Part shown: positions 1 to 10,200 of the stretch, piece by piece | Numbering within the stretch: position 1 is the stretch's first letter | Layout: every line of letters starts with the position of its first letter | Source of the DNA: Rhabdophis nuchalis | Lineage: Eukaryota; Chordata; Lepidosauria; Squamata; Natricidae | DNA length: 64,000 bases | Assembly (NCBI GenBank): GCA_039707465.1 | Contig: CM077644.1 | Location: 195,893,962-195,957,961, forward strand | Direction: 5' to 3' | Notes under the pieces: generated by a model | Databases searched by the model: none | What the model saw: only the letters and a program-made list of their open reading frames with translations | Told to the model about the DNA's origin: nothing | Position numbers and translations under genes: made by a program

Positions 1-243
1 CTATCCGGAGACATCTCTGTGGTCATGTGGCCGGCATGACTAAGTGCCGAAGGCACATGGAACGCTGTTACCTTTCCACCAAAGGTGGTTCCTATTTTTC
101 TGCTTGCATTTTTACATGCTTTCGAACTGCTAGGCTGGCAGAACCTGGGACAAGTAATGGGAACTCACTCTGTTACATGGTGCTAGGGATTCGAACTGCC
201 GAACTGCCAACTGATCAGCATCTTAGCCACTGAGCCACCGCAT
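1..243 (-). repeat. Sauria-type tRNA SINE, cut by the window edge
   Basis: The element lies in reverse orientation. Its tRNA-like head is at the right: the reverse complement starts with a GGTGGCTCAGTGGCTAAGATG-like A-box region near 215-240, and a B-box-like CAGTTCGAATCCC is at 186-198. The body carries the words found in a second, more complete copy at 46650-46990 (accaaaggtggttcctattt and ggccggcatgactaa). Sauria SINEs are tRNA-derived repeats of squamates mobilised by BovB LINEs. The LINE-derived tail lies outside the window. Confidence 0.85.
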
Positions 244-1279
244 TAAGTATTGACATTCAAATTGAAGCCCTTGAAGGATGTAATTCTGTCTATCCTTTTT
301 AGTCAGATTTATTGACTCTCCTTAATTTAGCAATCAGAGCAAACTATTTGGCAGCCAGGGCTGTATTTTATGAAAGCAAGGATAGCTGTTGATGGATCAA
401 TATGGTATTTATTTATTTATTTTTAAGATTTATAAGACCACCCAACTCTTGGCAATAGACAGTGTAAAAAAATAATTTAAAAAGAAAAATATATCAATGA
501 AGAAATACAAAGTATACATGCAAAATGTAAAATATAAAATGAAGACCAGTGAAGACTAAAGGGGACAGAGGTGAAATTTTGGAGCTGCATCATTCTGTGA
601 TTTTTGTTCCTATAGCTGTCTTGGTATACACTTGCTAAAAAATGTTTTGTTTGAATACAAGAGGTCCTATCTTTAGTTCTTAATGATAGAAATTCTGATG
701 TCTTTAGAAACCATAAAAATAGATTCAGGAAGTAGCTTTGTAATGAGTATAGGTTACCTAGCCACAGATAGTGCATGCCAACTTTAAGGTGGATTACTTT
801 TGCATTTGACATACAAGGGTGTGTTTAACATCATATTAAACATCTGATGATGGCCACAGAGGAATGCAAAAACTTGTCAGAGCTGCAAAAACATGATTCA
901 ATACACTATTGAAAATGATATAAAGAAATAGTTGTTACATGATTTTGGCAGTGACTATGGTAATAATTTTGGTAACAGCTTAGGAGACAGCCTGGATATC
1001 TATGTTTCATCATTAGGGGACACAAACAACCTGTAAACTGTATTTGTTCATCTTTGATTAAATTGATAATCCTATGATAAGAACATCACTAGATTTTTGC
1101 AAAAAGTCTGACATATCTTTGAAATTAAAACAACTTGTTACACGACAATATAAAATACTTTTATAGAATATGGATGTATTCTAAACTAAACTTTTGCTTG
1201 CAATTAAGCAGCTCTTCATGTGAATATAAATCAAAACAATTGAAATGATACTGATGCTGTCCAAAAGTTGATTAGGTAA
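244..1279. other. AT-rich stretch without recognised gene
   Basis: At 410-480 a TTTA run followed by a short decayed segment resembles the 3' tail of a CR1/L2-type LINE in reverse orientation. The rest has no recognisable protein, RNA or repeat signature. The 111-residue reverse frame at 477-812 is low complexity and looks accidental. Confidence 0.5.
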
Positions 1280-1499
1280 CACTATACCAGTGGTGGGCAA
1301 ACTCATTAGTCAAGAGAGCCAAATATCAACAATACCACGATTGAAATTTCTTTTGAGAGCCGGAAGGTGTGGTCTGTTTTGTGGGAGTGGCTCAGCGGTC
1401 ATGTGACTGGGTGGGCGTGGCCAACTTGGAAAATGTGAAACTCACTTAACAATGGTCTTGGTTAGCAACCAAACTTTTAGGCTCAATTGTGGTCAAAAG

Positions 1500-1500
1500 T

Positions 1501-1562
<62 letters not shown>

Positions 1563-1905
1563 TTTCTTCCTCTCTCTCTCTCTTTCTCCATTTCTCTCTC
1601 AATCTTTCTCTCCTTCTCTCTCTCTTTCTCCATTTCTCTCTTTCTCTCTCTCTTTCTGTCTCTCTTTCTCTCTCTATTTTCCTCTTTCTTTCTTTCCCTC
1701 TTTCTCTCTCTCTCTCTTTCTGTCTCTCTTTCTCTCTGTCTCTCTCTTTCTCTCTCTCTTTCTTTCTTTCCCTCTTTCTCTCTCTTTCTGTCTCTCTGTC
1801 TCTTTCTGTCTCTCTTTCTCTCTCTCTCTTTCTCTCTCTCCCTCTTTCTCTCTCTTTCTCTCCTGTCTCTCTTTCTCTCTCTCTCTTTCTTTCTCTTTCT
1901 TTCTC
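1500..1905 (+). repeat. Polypyrimidine CTTT/CTCT microsatellite
   Basis: About 60 bases of pure TTTC repeats are followed by about 340 bases of decayed TCTCTC and TTTC blocks. They lie inside the hAT element, directly after its conserved left segment. Three overlapping plus frames (Ser-Phe-Leu rich) and one minus frame (Lys-Glu-Arg rich) are translations of this tract, not genes. GT and CCCT runs follow at 1939-2060. Confidence 0.97.
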
Positions 1906-2278
1906 TATCTATCTGCTTTGTCTGCCCATCTCTGTCACTCTGTGTGTGTGTGTGTGTCTGTCTCTCATTCAAGCGCTTAATCACTTATTCTGTGTCTCTA
2001 TCTTTCCCTCCCTCCCTCCCTCCCTCTCCCTGTCTCTCTGTGTGTGTCTGTCACTCTCTGATTCCCCCCTCCCTCCTTGTCTGTGCCTCTCTCTGTCTGT
2101 CTGTCTGCCCCCCATCTCCCCCGCCCCCACGGAGCGACCCTCTGGACGCACGTTCCCCTCAATCTCCCTGGAAGTACCCCGGCTCGCAGCCCGCGCTATT
2201 TCCAGGGCTCGGGCTGGGGAGGAACAGCGACCCTCTGGACGCCGGTTTCCCCAATCTCCCAAGCTCGGGCTGGGGAGG

Positions 2279-2468
2279 AACGGCGACCCTCTGGACGCAC
2301 GTTCCCCCCAATCTCCCTCGAAGTAGCCCGGCTCGCCAGCCAGCGCTATTCCGGGGCTCTGGACGCACGTTCCCCTTCCTCTCCAGCCCGAGCCCTGGAA
2401 CAGCGCGGGCTGGCGAGCCGGGCTACTTCGAGGGAGATTGGGGGGAACGTGCGTCCAGAGGATCGCTG
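2279..2468. repeat. GC-rich near-perfect inverted repeat
   Basis: The arms at 2279-2347 and 2402-2468 are reverse complements of about 67 bases with very few mismatches (for example ctctggacgcacgttcccc against its complement near 2438-2458), separated by about 55 bases. Additional partial direct copies of the same unit lie at 2137-2270 and 2480-2580, so this is a small array of one GC-rich unit in both orientations. Confidence 0.9.
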
Positions 2469-2798
2469 TTCCTCCCCAGCCCGAGCTCTGGAAGTAGCCG
2501 GGCTCGCCAGCCCGCGCTACTTCCAGGGTTCGGTGTGGGGTGGGAATGAACGGCGTCCCTCTGGATGCAGGTTCCCTCCCCCTGCCCGCGGAGCCTCCGC
2601 ACCCCATGGAAGTAGATGAGCCGCCTGGGGAGGCTCCGCGCGGGGAGCAAGGGAGGGAATCGGCGGCCGGCAGGGAGGGTTGCTCTGGAGGGTCCCAGGA
2701 GTCCCACCCTCAGTGAGGGTGGAGGAAGAGCCGCACTCAAGGGGCCAAAGAGCCGCGTGCGGCTCGCGAGCCGCGGTTTGCCGACCACTGCACTATAC

Positions 2799-3084
2799 TA
2801 TAATCAAAATGGTCTCATGTATACATTTTGTTGATGGTAAAACAACTCAGTTGTCATTAGATACACGTAGTCCTTGAGTTATGACTGCATGTTGGACTGG
2901 GATTAAAGTTGGGCTTACCATTGCAAAGCGATGAGGTCAAAAAAGCATGATGTCACGTGATCACATTGGTTAGCAATAGCAATTCTGGTTCCTCTTTTAA
3001 TCCAAGACACGTGGGTTATCAAGCAGAAAGTGGAGGGAATTCCAGGTAAGCAGCAGGGGTGCTGCAGAAGGGGTAGGAAGGATT
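2799..3084. repeat. Fragment of a pogo/Tigger-like terminal-repeat element plus unassigned DNA
   Basis: From about 2868 the sequence cgtagtccttgagttatgac resembles the terminal repeat of the elements at 16411 and 18594 (caggtagtccttgacttac). The following 100 bases (tcacgtgatcac, tggttagcaat) fit a decayed internal part. From about 3000 to the LINE start the origin is unclear. Confidence 0.45.
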
Positions 3085-3885
3085 TCATGTCCTGGCTTTA
3101 CCAGGTTCGCCTGGTATGCCAGTTGCGCCCCCTACTGGACCGGGACGCCCTTCGCACAGTCACTCAAACACTCGTGACATCCCGCCTAGACTACTGTAAT
3201 GCTCTCTACATGGGGCTCCCCTTGAGGTGCACCCGAAGACTACAGCTAGTTCAGAATGCGGCCGCACGGGGGATTTTGGCAGCCTCACGGCATTCCCACG
3301 TAACACCGCTCCTGCGCGAGCTGCACTGGCTGCCTGTGGCCTTTTGGGTGTGCTTCAAGGTGTTGATAACCATCTTTAAAACGCTCCATGGCACGGGGCC
3401 TAGTTATCTGCGGGACCGTATCCTACCTCATACATCCCTTCGTGTGATTCGCTCCCATAGAGAGGGACTTCTCCGGGTGCCGTCCACCGGGCAATGCCGG
3501 CTGGCGACGCCCAGGGGAAGGGCCTTCTCTGTGGCGGGCCCAACCCTCTGGAACGACCTACCCCCCGAACTTAGGACTATCATGGACCTCCGCTCCTTCC
3601 GCCAACATTTGAAGACACATCTCTTCCATCTTGCCGGCCTGGCCTAATCCTCACAACCATGTTTGTAGACTGAATTTTAAATTCTTTTAATTGGATTTTA
3701 AATGGGTTAATAGTATTAGGGAATTTTTAGCACAGGGCATCTCGTATTTAATTGGATTTTAGCCTTAAATTATATTTATTATTGCTATGTTTTGTATTCT
3801 CTGTTTTAATTTCCTGTGCACCGCCCTGAGTCCCTCTGGGGAGATAGGCGCGGTTATATAAATTTTATAATAATAATAAAAAATG
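3085..3885 (+). mobile_element. 5'-truncated CR1/L2-type LINE, end of reverse transcriptase ORF plus 3' UTR
   Basis: An open frame read through 3030-3647 contains, from about 3090, the end of a LINE reverse transcriptase ORF. The visible blocks are RPLLDRDALRTV, SRLDYCNALYMGLPLRCTRR, VQNAAAR, LHWLPV and AFSVAGPTLWNDLPPELR, which match the last 190 residues of the intact LINE at 11839-15204. The stop at 3645 is followed by the family 3' UTR (gcaccgccctgagtccctc) and a short ATA/TAA tail near 3880. The first 20 residues of the open frame come from other DNA, so its Met is not a real start. This is a dead 5'-truncated insertion. Confidence 0.9.
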
Positions 3886-4824
3886 GGAAAAACATTCATG
3901 CAAACTGGCAAGAAAATTGCAGGTGTGATAGCGACACTTGGAGGTGAAGCTTTCAGTGATCCTGGACATAGGAGAGAGGAGCAATTTGGGAGCAATACGT
4001 TTGCAGCAAGGCTTGTAAGAACATCAGGAAGGCTTGTCAGGCAAAATGATGACAGAGGGGAGGCAACTGAAGAGGAGTTGTGGAAGGAAGAAAAAGCATG
4101 CACCTGTGCACCATAACTTACTAGCGGCTAAAGAGAAGGTATAATCCAAGTAGACATTCTGTAATCAAGTGTTTTACAAGAGTTTGAAAGTACCAAGGGT
4201 TGAGCTAGATACTTGGTCAGAAACACTTCAACTTCAACATGAAGCAGAAGATAAGAACAGGAGTTCCCAAAGTGAGATGCCAACATTTCTTCTATTGTGG
4301 GGGGCAGGCGTTGCAGTTTACATCCTCTCACTCCTTAACATGCAAAGGGGAGGATTTGTTGCCCAGTGGTTTCCAAAAATAAGGATCTGGGCTTGCTTGA
4401 AGTCAGCAGCATGTGTTTCTTTGTATGGCACTTTGCCAGGATGCAGGATTCCCAGACTAGGAAGTTTGCTGTTTTTTGGCACCTATGTTGGCCAAAGAAA
4501 GATTAGTACCATCTTGGGAAGGGTCTGAGAGGATATCAGTATTGGATTTAATCACTGTTATATCACCAGGCACAGGACCTAGTGACTCTGAGGCCATTGC
4601 AGATGTCCGGTGCATGCTTCATGTGAGTTAGGTGAGAAGGGTGCTGTGCAGTACGCTTAGGAAGGTCAGGGAAGGAAGACATGGGGTGCATGAGAACACA
4701 TAAACACATAAACCCCTAGGAAGAAGGGCATTGGTGTGTGTGCACCTATATGTGAGTACTGGGAAGTCAGGGAATGTGGAGTACAATTGAATGAAGGGGG
4801 AAGGAGGATGTAGTGTGCATAAAG
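3886..4824. other. No recognised feature
   Basis: Short frames at 3883-4116 (77 aa) and 4169-4528 (119 aa) show no domain, no splice-consistent limits and no similarity that I recognise. I treat the stretch as non-coding. Confidence 0.4.
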
Positions 4825-5280
4825 TAGGGGTGGATTCCTGCCAGTTCTAACCTCTTCTATAGAAGAGGTTCCACAAGTCTACAGTGCTGTTTAGAACCGG
4901 TTCCAGCTCCCTCCCCCTGCCCATTCGCACATCAAGATGAAGAGCGAGAGGAGGAATTCTGGGAGTTGAAGTCCACAAGTCTTAAAGCAGTTTGAACACC
5001 CCTGGGAGGTTTTTTTGAAAGGGTTAGGGGTGCAAGGGTCTTGTAACTTGACAGCTTTAAGACTTGCATACTTCAAATGCCAGCGTTTCTGAGCCAACAT
5101 TTTGGTTGCTAAGCAAGAGCCTTGTTAAGTGAGTTTCACCACATTTTACGAGTTGGCCACTCCCACCCAGTCACATGACTGCCAGGCCACTCCCATTCAG
5201 TCACATGGCTAACAAGCCACTCCCATAAAACAGGCCACACTTACAGAAGACGTTCTAAAATTTTTTGAAGCCCACCACTT
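4825..5280 (-). mobile_element. hAT element, same family as 1288-2790
   Basis: The ends are taggggtggattc on the left and, read inward from the right, aagtggtgggcttc, both degenerate forms of the hAT terminus. In reverse complement, the inner segment (gtggcctgttttatgggag, then catgtgactgggtggg, then cttagcaaccaaa) matches the left part of the element at 1288. The flanks gcataaag and gtgcaaag are only a weak target duplication. A segment near 4950-4995 carries the words aattctgggagttgaagtcc seen in the small element at 19261. Confidence 0.65.
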
Positions 5281-7051
5281 GTGCAAAGGCATTGTGGCAC
5301 TGCAATGGCTGCAACTTCAAGTACCAGTCATCAGTCCCTTTGTTCAGCAATGCTGAAACTATAACGAGTTATTAACAAATGATTGTAATTTGTGGACTAT
5401 CTGTAATGAGCTTTATTTGGACAGTGATTCTATATGCGAGTAAGTTTGCTTTATGTCCCATTTTCTCTCCACTTGAGGTCCAGAACCATAAGTCATATCT
5501 GGTTTTGCTGCAGAGCTACCGCTAATACAATTTCAAAGCCCAGAATGGAAAATGTAGGCAGAATGTTTGTTGTTAAATCATTCATTCAGCTATTTTAAAA
5601 TAGAACAATATCCAGCTATGGTTTCCCCCCCCCTAAGAATGAAGATATAAAAATATTTTTGTTTCAGATTTTCTGCCTCTGGAACTGCTTTTTGTTGGAA
5701 CAATAACAACACTAGTAGTAAAGTACAGCATGACTCACCATCCCATGTAATTTGGCTTGGAGTTCCTGAAGAACATTACAATATCGGTTTTATTTGGATA
5801 GAGGGTAATTGAGAAGAGATTTCTGTTAATTACACTTAGGAAACTTAACAAGCATTATTGCAAAGTAGGAGCAGACACAGCAAGCTGTAATTAATCCAAA
5901 ATACAATAATACCCCCTGGAATCCAAAAATTCAACCAGAATCTTCCTAGTTCTTTTGCATAGTTCTTTAAAAAAACATTTTCTCTTCAAACCCCCCCCCC
6001 CCCCCATGCAGACTGTAAAAATGTTCCCTGTGGATTCCCTTGCCGAATTGCCTTTGTTCTACACAAGAAATCCTATTCTAGAAGATCAGATTAAACAGTG
6101 TCCATCTTTATAAAACACTCTGATTCAATAAATCCATAAAATGTATGCATGGTATAACACAGAAGAGAAGATGGAAAATGGGAAGGTTGCCTTACGTTTC
6201 ATAGCACTGTTTCTCAAACTGTGTTCTGCAGAACATGAGCATCAGTACTACTGAACAATTTGAAAGGAATCTAAGAGTTGGTCCCAAGTTTGGTTCCATT
6301 GAAATCTATTCAGTTTCATTAGTCAAACAAATCCCCCATTCATAAGTAAAAGTCCCTTTTCTTGGCAGAAAAAAAAACAATTAAAAAAACTGCAACACAT
6401 AATTTGCCTATAAATTCATAGAAAATATGAGACTTTAATTTAAAAAAATTAATAGTCCTGCTTATTCTTCAGTACTTGGTAGACAGGGTCTGAATAGACA
6501 CTGTTTTGAAGACTTTAACAAATCTCTTTCTAAATACTAATGAAATATGCAGACATAGCTCATAGATCCCTTTAAGATTTTTAATCATTGCAATTCCTAA
6601 AGGAAAATAAAGAACATTAATTATCTAATTAGCTCTTATTTCAGTGTTCTTCCCCCCTCTTTTTACAAGCATTCTTCAGATAATGACTCATTGGAGAAAT
6701 CTAGGGTTTTAAAATATGCTATGGTGATGCTCTGCAAAACCTGTTTTTCTATAAAAATTCACTTTCCTTGAGGATTGGTGGGGGGATTTCATGTTCCTCA
6801 TGGTCTTCAGGTTGTCCATTCTGCCATATAGGTTGAAAACTATAAGAATTAAGCTTCATGTTGCATCTTGCGAGCCTTTAGTAAACTAGGGTTTATCATG
6901 CAAGTACATTTTGAAACAACTTGCTAAAGATATGCCATTATTATTATTTTAATATTTCAAGTGGTAGAACTGAAACTAAGGAATGATAACTAGTGTAATC
7001 ACAGCATGGCAGAAGCAGAATTGGAACCTGAGACTGCATATTAGGCTGTCA
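5281..7051. other. No recognised gene; possible decayed repeat at 6205
   Basis: This is AT-rich DNA with poly(C) runs at 5626-5635 and 5989-6006. The words actgtttctcaaactgtg near 6208 resemble a hAT-type terminus but no partner end is clear. No coding signal was seen. Confidence 0.4.
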
Positions 7052-7225
7052 AGTATTTATATACTTGATATATAAATACTATATACTCCCTGCCTAGGCA
7101 GGAAACCCTATACCATTTCAGACAATTGTTGGATAGCCATTTGTCTGAAATGGTATAGGGTTTCCCGCCTAGGCAGGGAGTTGGACTAGATGACCTCCAA
7201 GGTCCCTTCCAACTCTGCTATTGTA
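7052..7225 (+). repeat. CR1 LINE 3' tail preceded by its own inverted copy
   Basis: The segment at 7126-7225 is a CR1 3' end: it contains ggactagatgacctccaagg and cccttccaactctg, then a decayed ATTGTATTGTA tail. The arm 7141-7181 is repeated in reverse at 7085-7125, 41 bases with one mismatch and a 15-base spacer. A further small hairpin, AGTATTTATAT...ATATAAATACT, lies at 7052-7080. The inverted copy is outside the normal CR1 layout. Confidence 0.85.
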
Positions 7226-7808
7226 TTGTATAATACCACCTCTGAAATTACACATTTTGCATTTGTTGTTGCGTTATGGCCTTTGGCTTCTGAAAGAATT
7301 GAATGAAAAATGAATGATGAGTTTAACATCAGACAGAATAGTGGAATATGACCTAAAAACTACCGTATATTTATTTTTACAAAAAATGTTCTCGTAACTA
7401 TAAATACTCCTGATAGTTGGTGCTGTTTTTTGGAAAATATCTGATAGACTAAGAGCGAATAATAGGAGAGAAGGGGGGAAGAAGAGAAAGTTAACCATAA
7501 AATAAATTTCATCTACTGAAGTCAAATAAATAACATTAATAACAGTACATGAGTAAATGGGATGCATACAAATATTTTCATTTTCTCAGCCATATGTATG
7601 CAACTTCACACCTTTTAAACGCTTATTTTAGCTAATCCTTTAAAGAATCTTCAAGGGATTTTTGATTTATATGTTATATGCTGGATTTATGTTCCCTTTC
7701 TGACATAGTCATGTTTCCATGCCAAATAGAAATTCTGAAAGTTTTGCAAATAAATAAACTATATATAGGGAAGCTCAGGAGAAGACAGAAGACACCTACG
7801 TATTTACA
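7226..7808. other. No recognised feature
   Basis: This is AT-rich sequence. The 97-aa reverse frame at 7274-7567 has no recognisable domain. Confidence 0.4.
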
Positions 7809-8065
7809 ATACAGGTTTCCCCAATTTATGAGAATAATTGGGACCAGAATTTCCTTTGGGAAGCAAAATAGTTGTTAAGCAAGTCATTCCCAATCTTATG
7901 ATCCTTTTTGCCATGCTTAAGCAAATCACTACAGTTGTTAAGTGAATCATATGACTATTAAGCAAATCCAGCTTTCCCCATTGATTTTGCTTGCATGAAA
8001 CCAATTGGGAAGGTCGCAAATGGTAATCCCGCGATGCTAGAGCCCACATAAATATATTCTGTTTG

Positions 8066-10059
8066 CCAAGTGCCTGACTTTTATATTGAAAAAGTTTTAT
8101 TGAGTTTTACAATTTTTTCGAATAGGGTAGGGTAAGGTGAAATAAGGAAATATTTTGAGAACTTTCACGTCGAGATCGTTGGCCCCCTCCGGGGCTTCTT
8201 GACAAAACATAGATAATACATATTTCAATAATACTACAAGGTGAATAGGAGTGCATACATCGTTATAAATTCTATGCTAGCAATTGTGTACAAACATCCA
8301 AACAAAAGTTATACTGCATTAAAAAAGTCATTTTTAGATCTAAGTCTCTTAGCAATTGTATCTTCTTGTTCTCCTCCCTGACCCCCAGTGGGCGAGGCCG
8401 TGGCCCCCTCTGCTCCTCCAGTTTCATCCTCCAGGATTAAGGAATGTTTTTTAAGAAAGGCTTCCGCCTCAGCAACTGTTTTAATCCTTACTCTTCCTCC
8501 TTCCCAGAACACCAACATCCCTTCTGGCATCACCCACTTGAACCAAATCCCCTGTTTAAACAATTTTTTAGATAAGAAGGAATATTTCCTCCTCACTTCT
8601 CTAATCTTTTTCGGGATCTGCTTCAAGATAGCAACTTCCTTTTGTTGGTAAATTAACGGACCCTCTCTCTGCGCCCTCAATATTCCCTCCCTGGTAGACC
8701 TTCTAACAAATTTAATATGTATCTCTCTGGGTAGTTCATTTATCCTGGCATATGCTGAATTTATTCTATAAACCAGGTCAATGTCCCCCCTGATCTCTTC
8801 CTTAGGTTTGTGTAAATAGTCTGCTAAAATTGTGCTCATAAGATCAGGGAGACATTCACCAGATTCTTCAGGAATATTCTGAAATCTTAAAAAATATGAC
8901 ATCCTTTCAAAATCCATCCTAGACATATGACCAATCAAATCTCCAATTTCAGTATTAACATTTTTGAGCTCTCCCTTTGCCCCAGCCAGCCCCAGTTCTA
9001 ATTCTTCAGTCTTCTGTGTATTCTGCATCAATTTCTTCTGTGTCTCCAAAAGCTCTAATTTGGAACTGCAGTGGTCTTTTCTAAGCTCTTTAATTTCCAG
9101 TACCAAAGAGTGTAACACTTCTTCCATAGCTGTTAATCTTGCATCTGTGTCTGGTTTTTCTGGCTGCTTTTTGGAAGCCATGGTGAGCTGTTTAAATCAG
9201 TGCCAATAAAATGGCGTTTTTTGGGTGCGGCCGGTGGAGCAAGTCCAGAGGCAAAGTTCAGTTCAAAGTTGTAAAAGTTGTAAAATCCAGAGAGAAAGGC
9301 AAATTTTCCAGTCAATTATGAAGACAAAGAAGGCATTCCAGGGAAGGAATCAATTAATCATTTATCAGAAGTCATCCATTAGTAGAGAGAGACAGTCCAG
9401 GTCACAGAGGAATGTCGGAAATTTTCCATAAAGAATAGTCATTTAAGAACAAAGGGAAGCCATCTTACCCCGCCCAATCTGGAAGCCAGCAGGAGAAAGC
9501 AACAAAAGAAATTGTTTCAATGTAGCAAGACTTCGATACCATGTATCTAGAAACAAACCGCAAAGGACTTTCACTTCTTTAGCAAAGTTCGGATGAGAAA
9601 TATCCGCTTCCTCGAGCTCGAGGAGCCATTTCAAAACGCCGCTGCTGTAAATCCGAGGGGGGGTTTAACAAACACACCTCCTCCATCGTTTCTTATAGTC
9701 AAAGCTGCCAGCAAAAAATGTCAGTCACTTACAATCCACCTCGCCGCCAGAGTCCCGGCATAGCCATCCAACTCAAACGATCCAGCTCTCTCCAAATCAG
9801 TTATTTACTCCCGTCCTCCGTTGGCGAAGGGAACCAAGCCCCCCGCAGCATGTCTTCTCCCTCCTAGATCGAAGACAAGGACCCCCCCCGGCCGCCGCCA
9901 GGCTAGGAAAGGTCCAGGCAAGCCGATCTTACGGGGGGTCCCTTAAAAGGCACACCCTGCCCCGTTTGGGGCCGCGAAAAGAACAAAACAGCGGACGAGT
10001 CCCAGGACTCGACCGTCGCCGCCCGAAGCCGGAAGGAAGTCCCCAAGTGCCTGACTTTT
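8066..10059 (-). mobile_element. ORF1-only L1-type (half-L1-like) retroelement with 17-bp target duplication
   Basis: The element runs from 8083 to 10042 on the minus strand. It is flanked by perfect copies of ccaagtgcctgactttt at 8066-8082 and 10043-10059. Read 5' to 3' it has a GC-rich 5' region of about 860 bases, ORF1 of 290 codons (9181-8309), and a 3' region of about 225 bases ending AATAAAACTTTTTCAATAT without a long poly(A). ORF2 is absent, although both ends are present as shown by the target duplication. A second copy with the same layout lies at 29561-31656. Half-L1 (HAL1) elements with this organisation are known from mammals. That L1 machinery moves this one is inference. Confidence 0.9.
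8309..9181 (-). CDS. L1-type ORF1 protein of the half-L1-like element
   Basis: This 290-residue frame starts at ATG 9181 and is uninterrupted. Residues about 15-90 are a charged heptad-like region rich in Leu, Glu and Lys, fitting the trimerising coiled coil of L1 ORF1p. Residues about 94-180 fit the RNA-recognition fold (SYFLRFQNIPEES, then PREIHIKFVRRSTREGILRA, similar in position to the conserved R-E-K segment of the family). Residues about 185-255 fit the C-terminal nucleic-acid-binding domain (IPKKIREVRRKYSFL, then WEGGRVRIKTVAEAEAFLKK). The tail is Gly, Glu and Thr rich. In the family the protein coats its RNA and acts as a chaperone. No ORF2 follows. The intact frame suggests a fairly young insertion or selection for ORF1 in trans. 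Confidence 0.88.
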   Translation of the reverse strand: MASKKQPEKPDTDARLTAMEEVLHSLVLEIKELRKDHCSSKLELLETQKKLMQNTQKTEELELGLAGAKGELKNVNTEIGDLIGHMSRMDFERMSYFLRFQNIPEESGECLPDLMSTILADYLHKPKEEIRGDIDLVYRINSAYARINELPREIHIKFVRRSTREGILRAQREGPLIYQQKEVAILKQIPKKIREVRRKYSFLSKKLFKQGIWFKWVMPEGMLVFWEGGRVRIKTVAEAEAFLKKHSLILEDETGGAEGATASPTGGQGGEQEDTIAKRLRSKNDFFNAV

Positions 10060-10200
10060 GATCTTATGACTTTGGAATTATTATAGCAGTGTAAGTGTGA
10101 TGAGTGGTCGTAAATCAGGTTTTTTTTCAGTTCCATTGTAACTTCAAATGGCTTTTAAATGAATGATTGTAAGGCAATGGCTAATTGTAAGTGAAAATCT

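Larger units (their letters stand above)
1280..2798. mobile_element. Non-autonomous hAT transposon with 8-bp target duplication
   Basis: The element occupies 1288-2790 and is flanked by perfect copies of CACTATAC at 1280-1287 and 2791-2798. Terminal inverted repeats start CAGTGGTGGGCAAAC on the left and, read inward, CAGTGGTCGGCAAAC on the right. An 8-bp duplication with CAG...CTG ends is diagnostic of hAT transposition. No transposase is encoded. The left 200 bases carry a motif set (gtcatgtgactgggtggg, then a Lower-case 'cacttaacaa' block) shared with copies at 4825-5280 and 32977-33989. The remainder is a CTTT-rich tract and a GC-rich inverted repeat, so the open frames across it are composition artefacts. 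Confidence 0.93.
7809..10200 (-). repeat. Pogo/Tigger-like terminal-repeat element split by a retroelement
   Basis: The left part, 7809-8082, and the right part, 10060-10200, together make the reverse-complement layout of the repeats at 16411 and 18594. Matching words include cactacagttgttaagtgaa, ccccattgattttgcttg and gtggtcgtaaatca. The two halves are separated by the ORF1-only retroelement at 8083-10042 and its target duplication. The family assignment rests only on the terminal words (caggtagtcc) and possible TA flanks. Confidence 0.7.

Noticed and set aside
1452..2549. Open frames of up to 365 codons on both strands
   Set aside because: They translate a CTTT/CTCT microsatellite and a GC-rich array. 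The protein is Ser-Leu-Phe or Lys-Arg-Glu low complexity.
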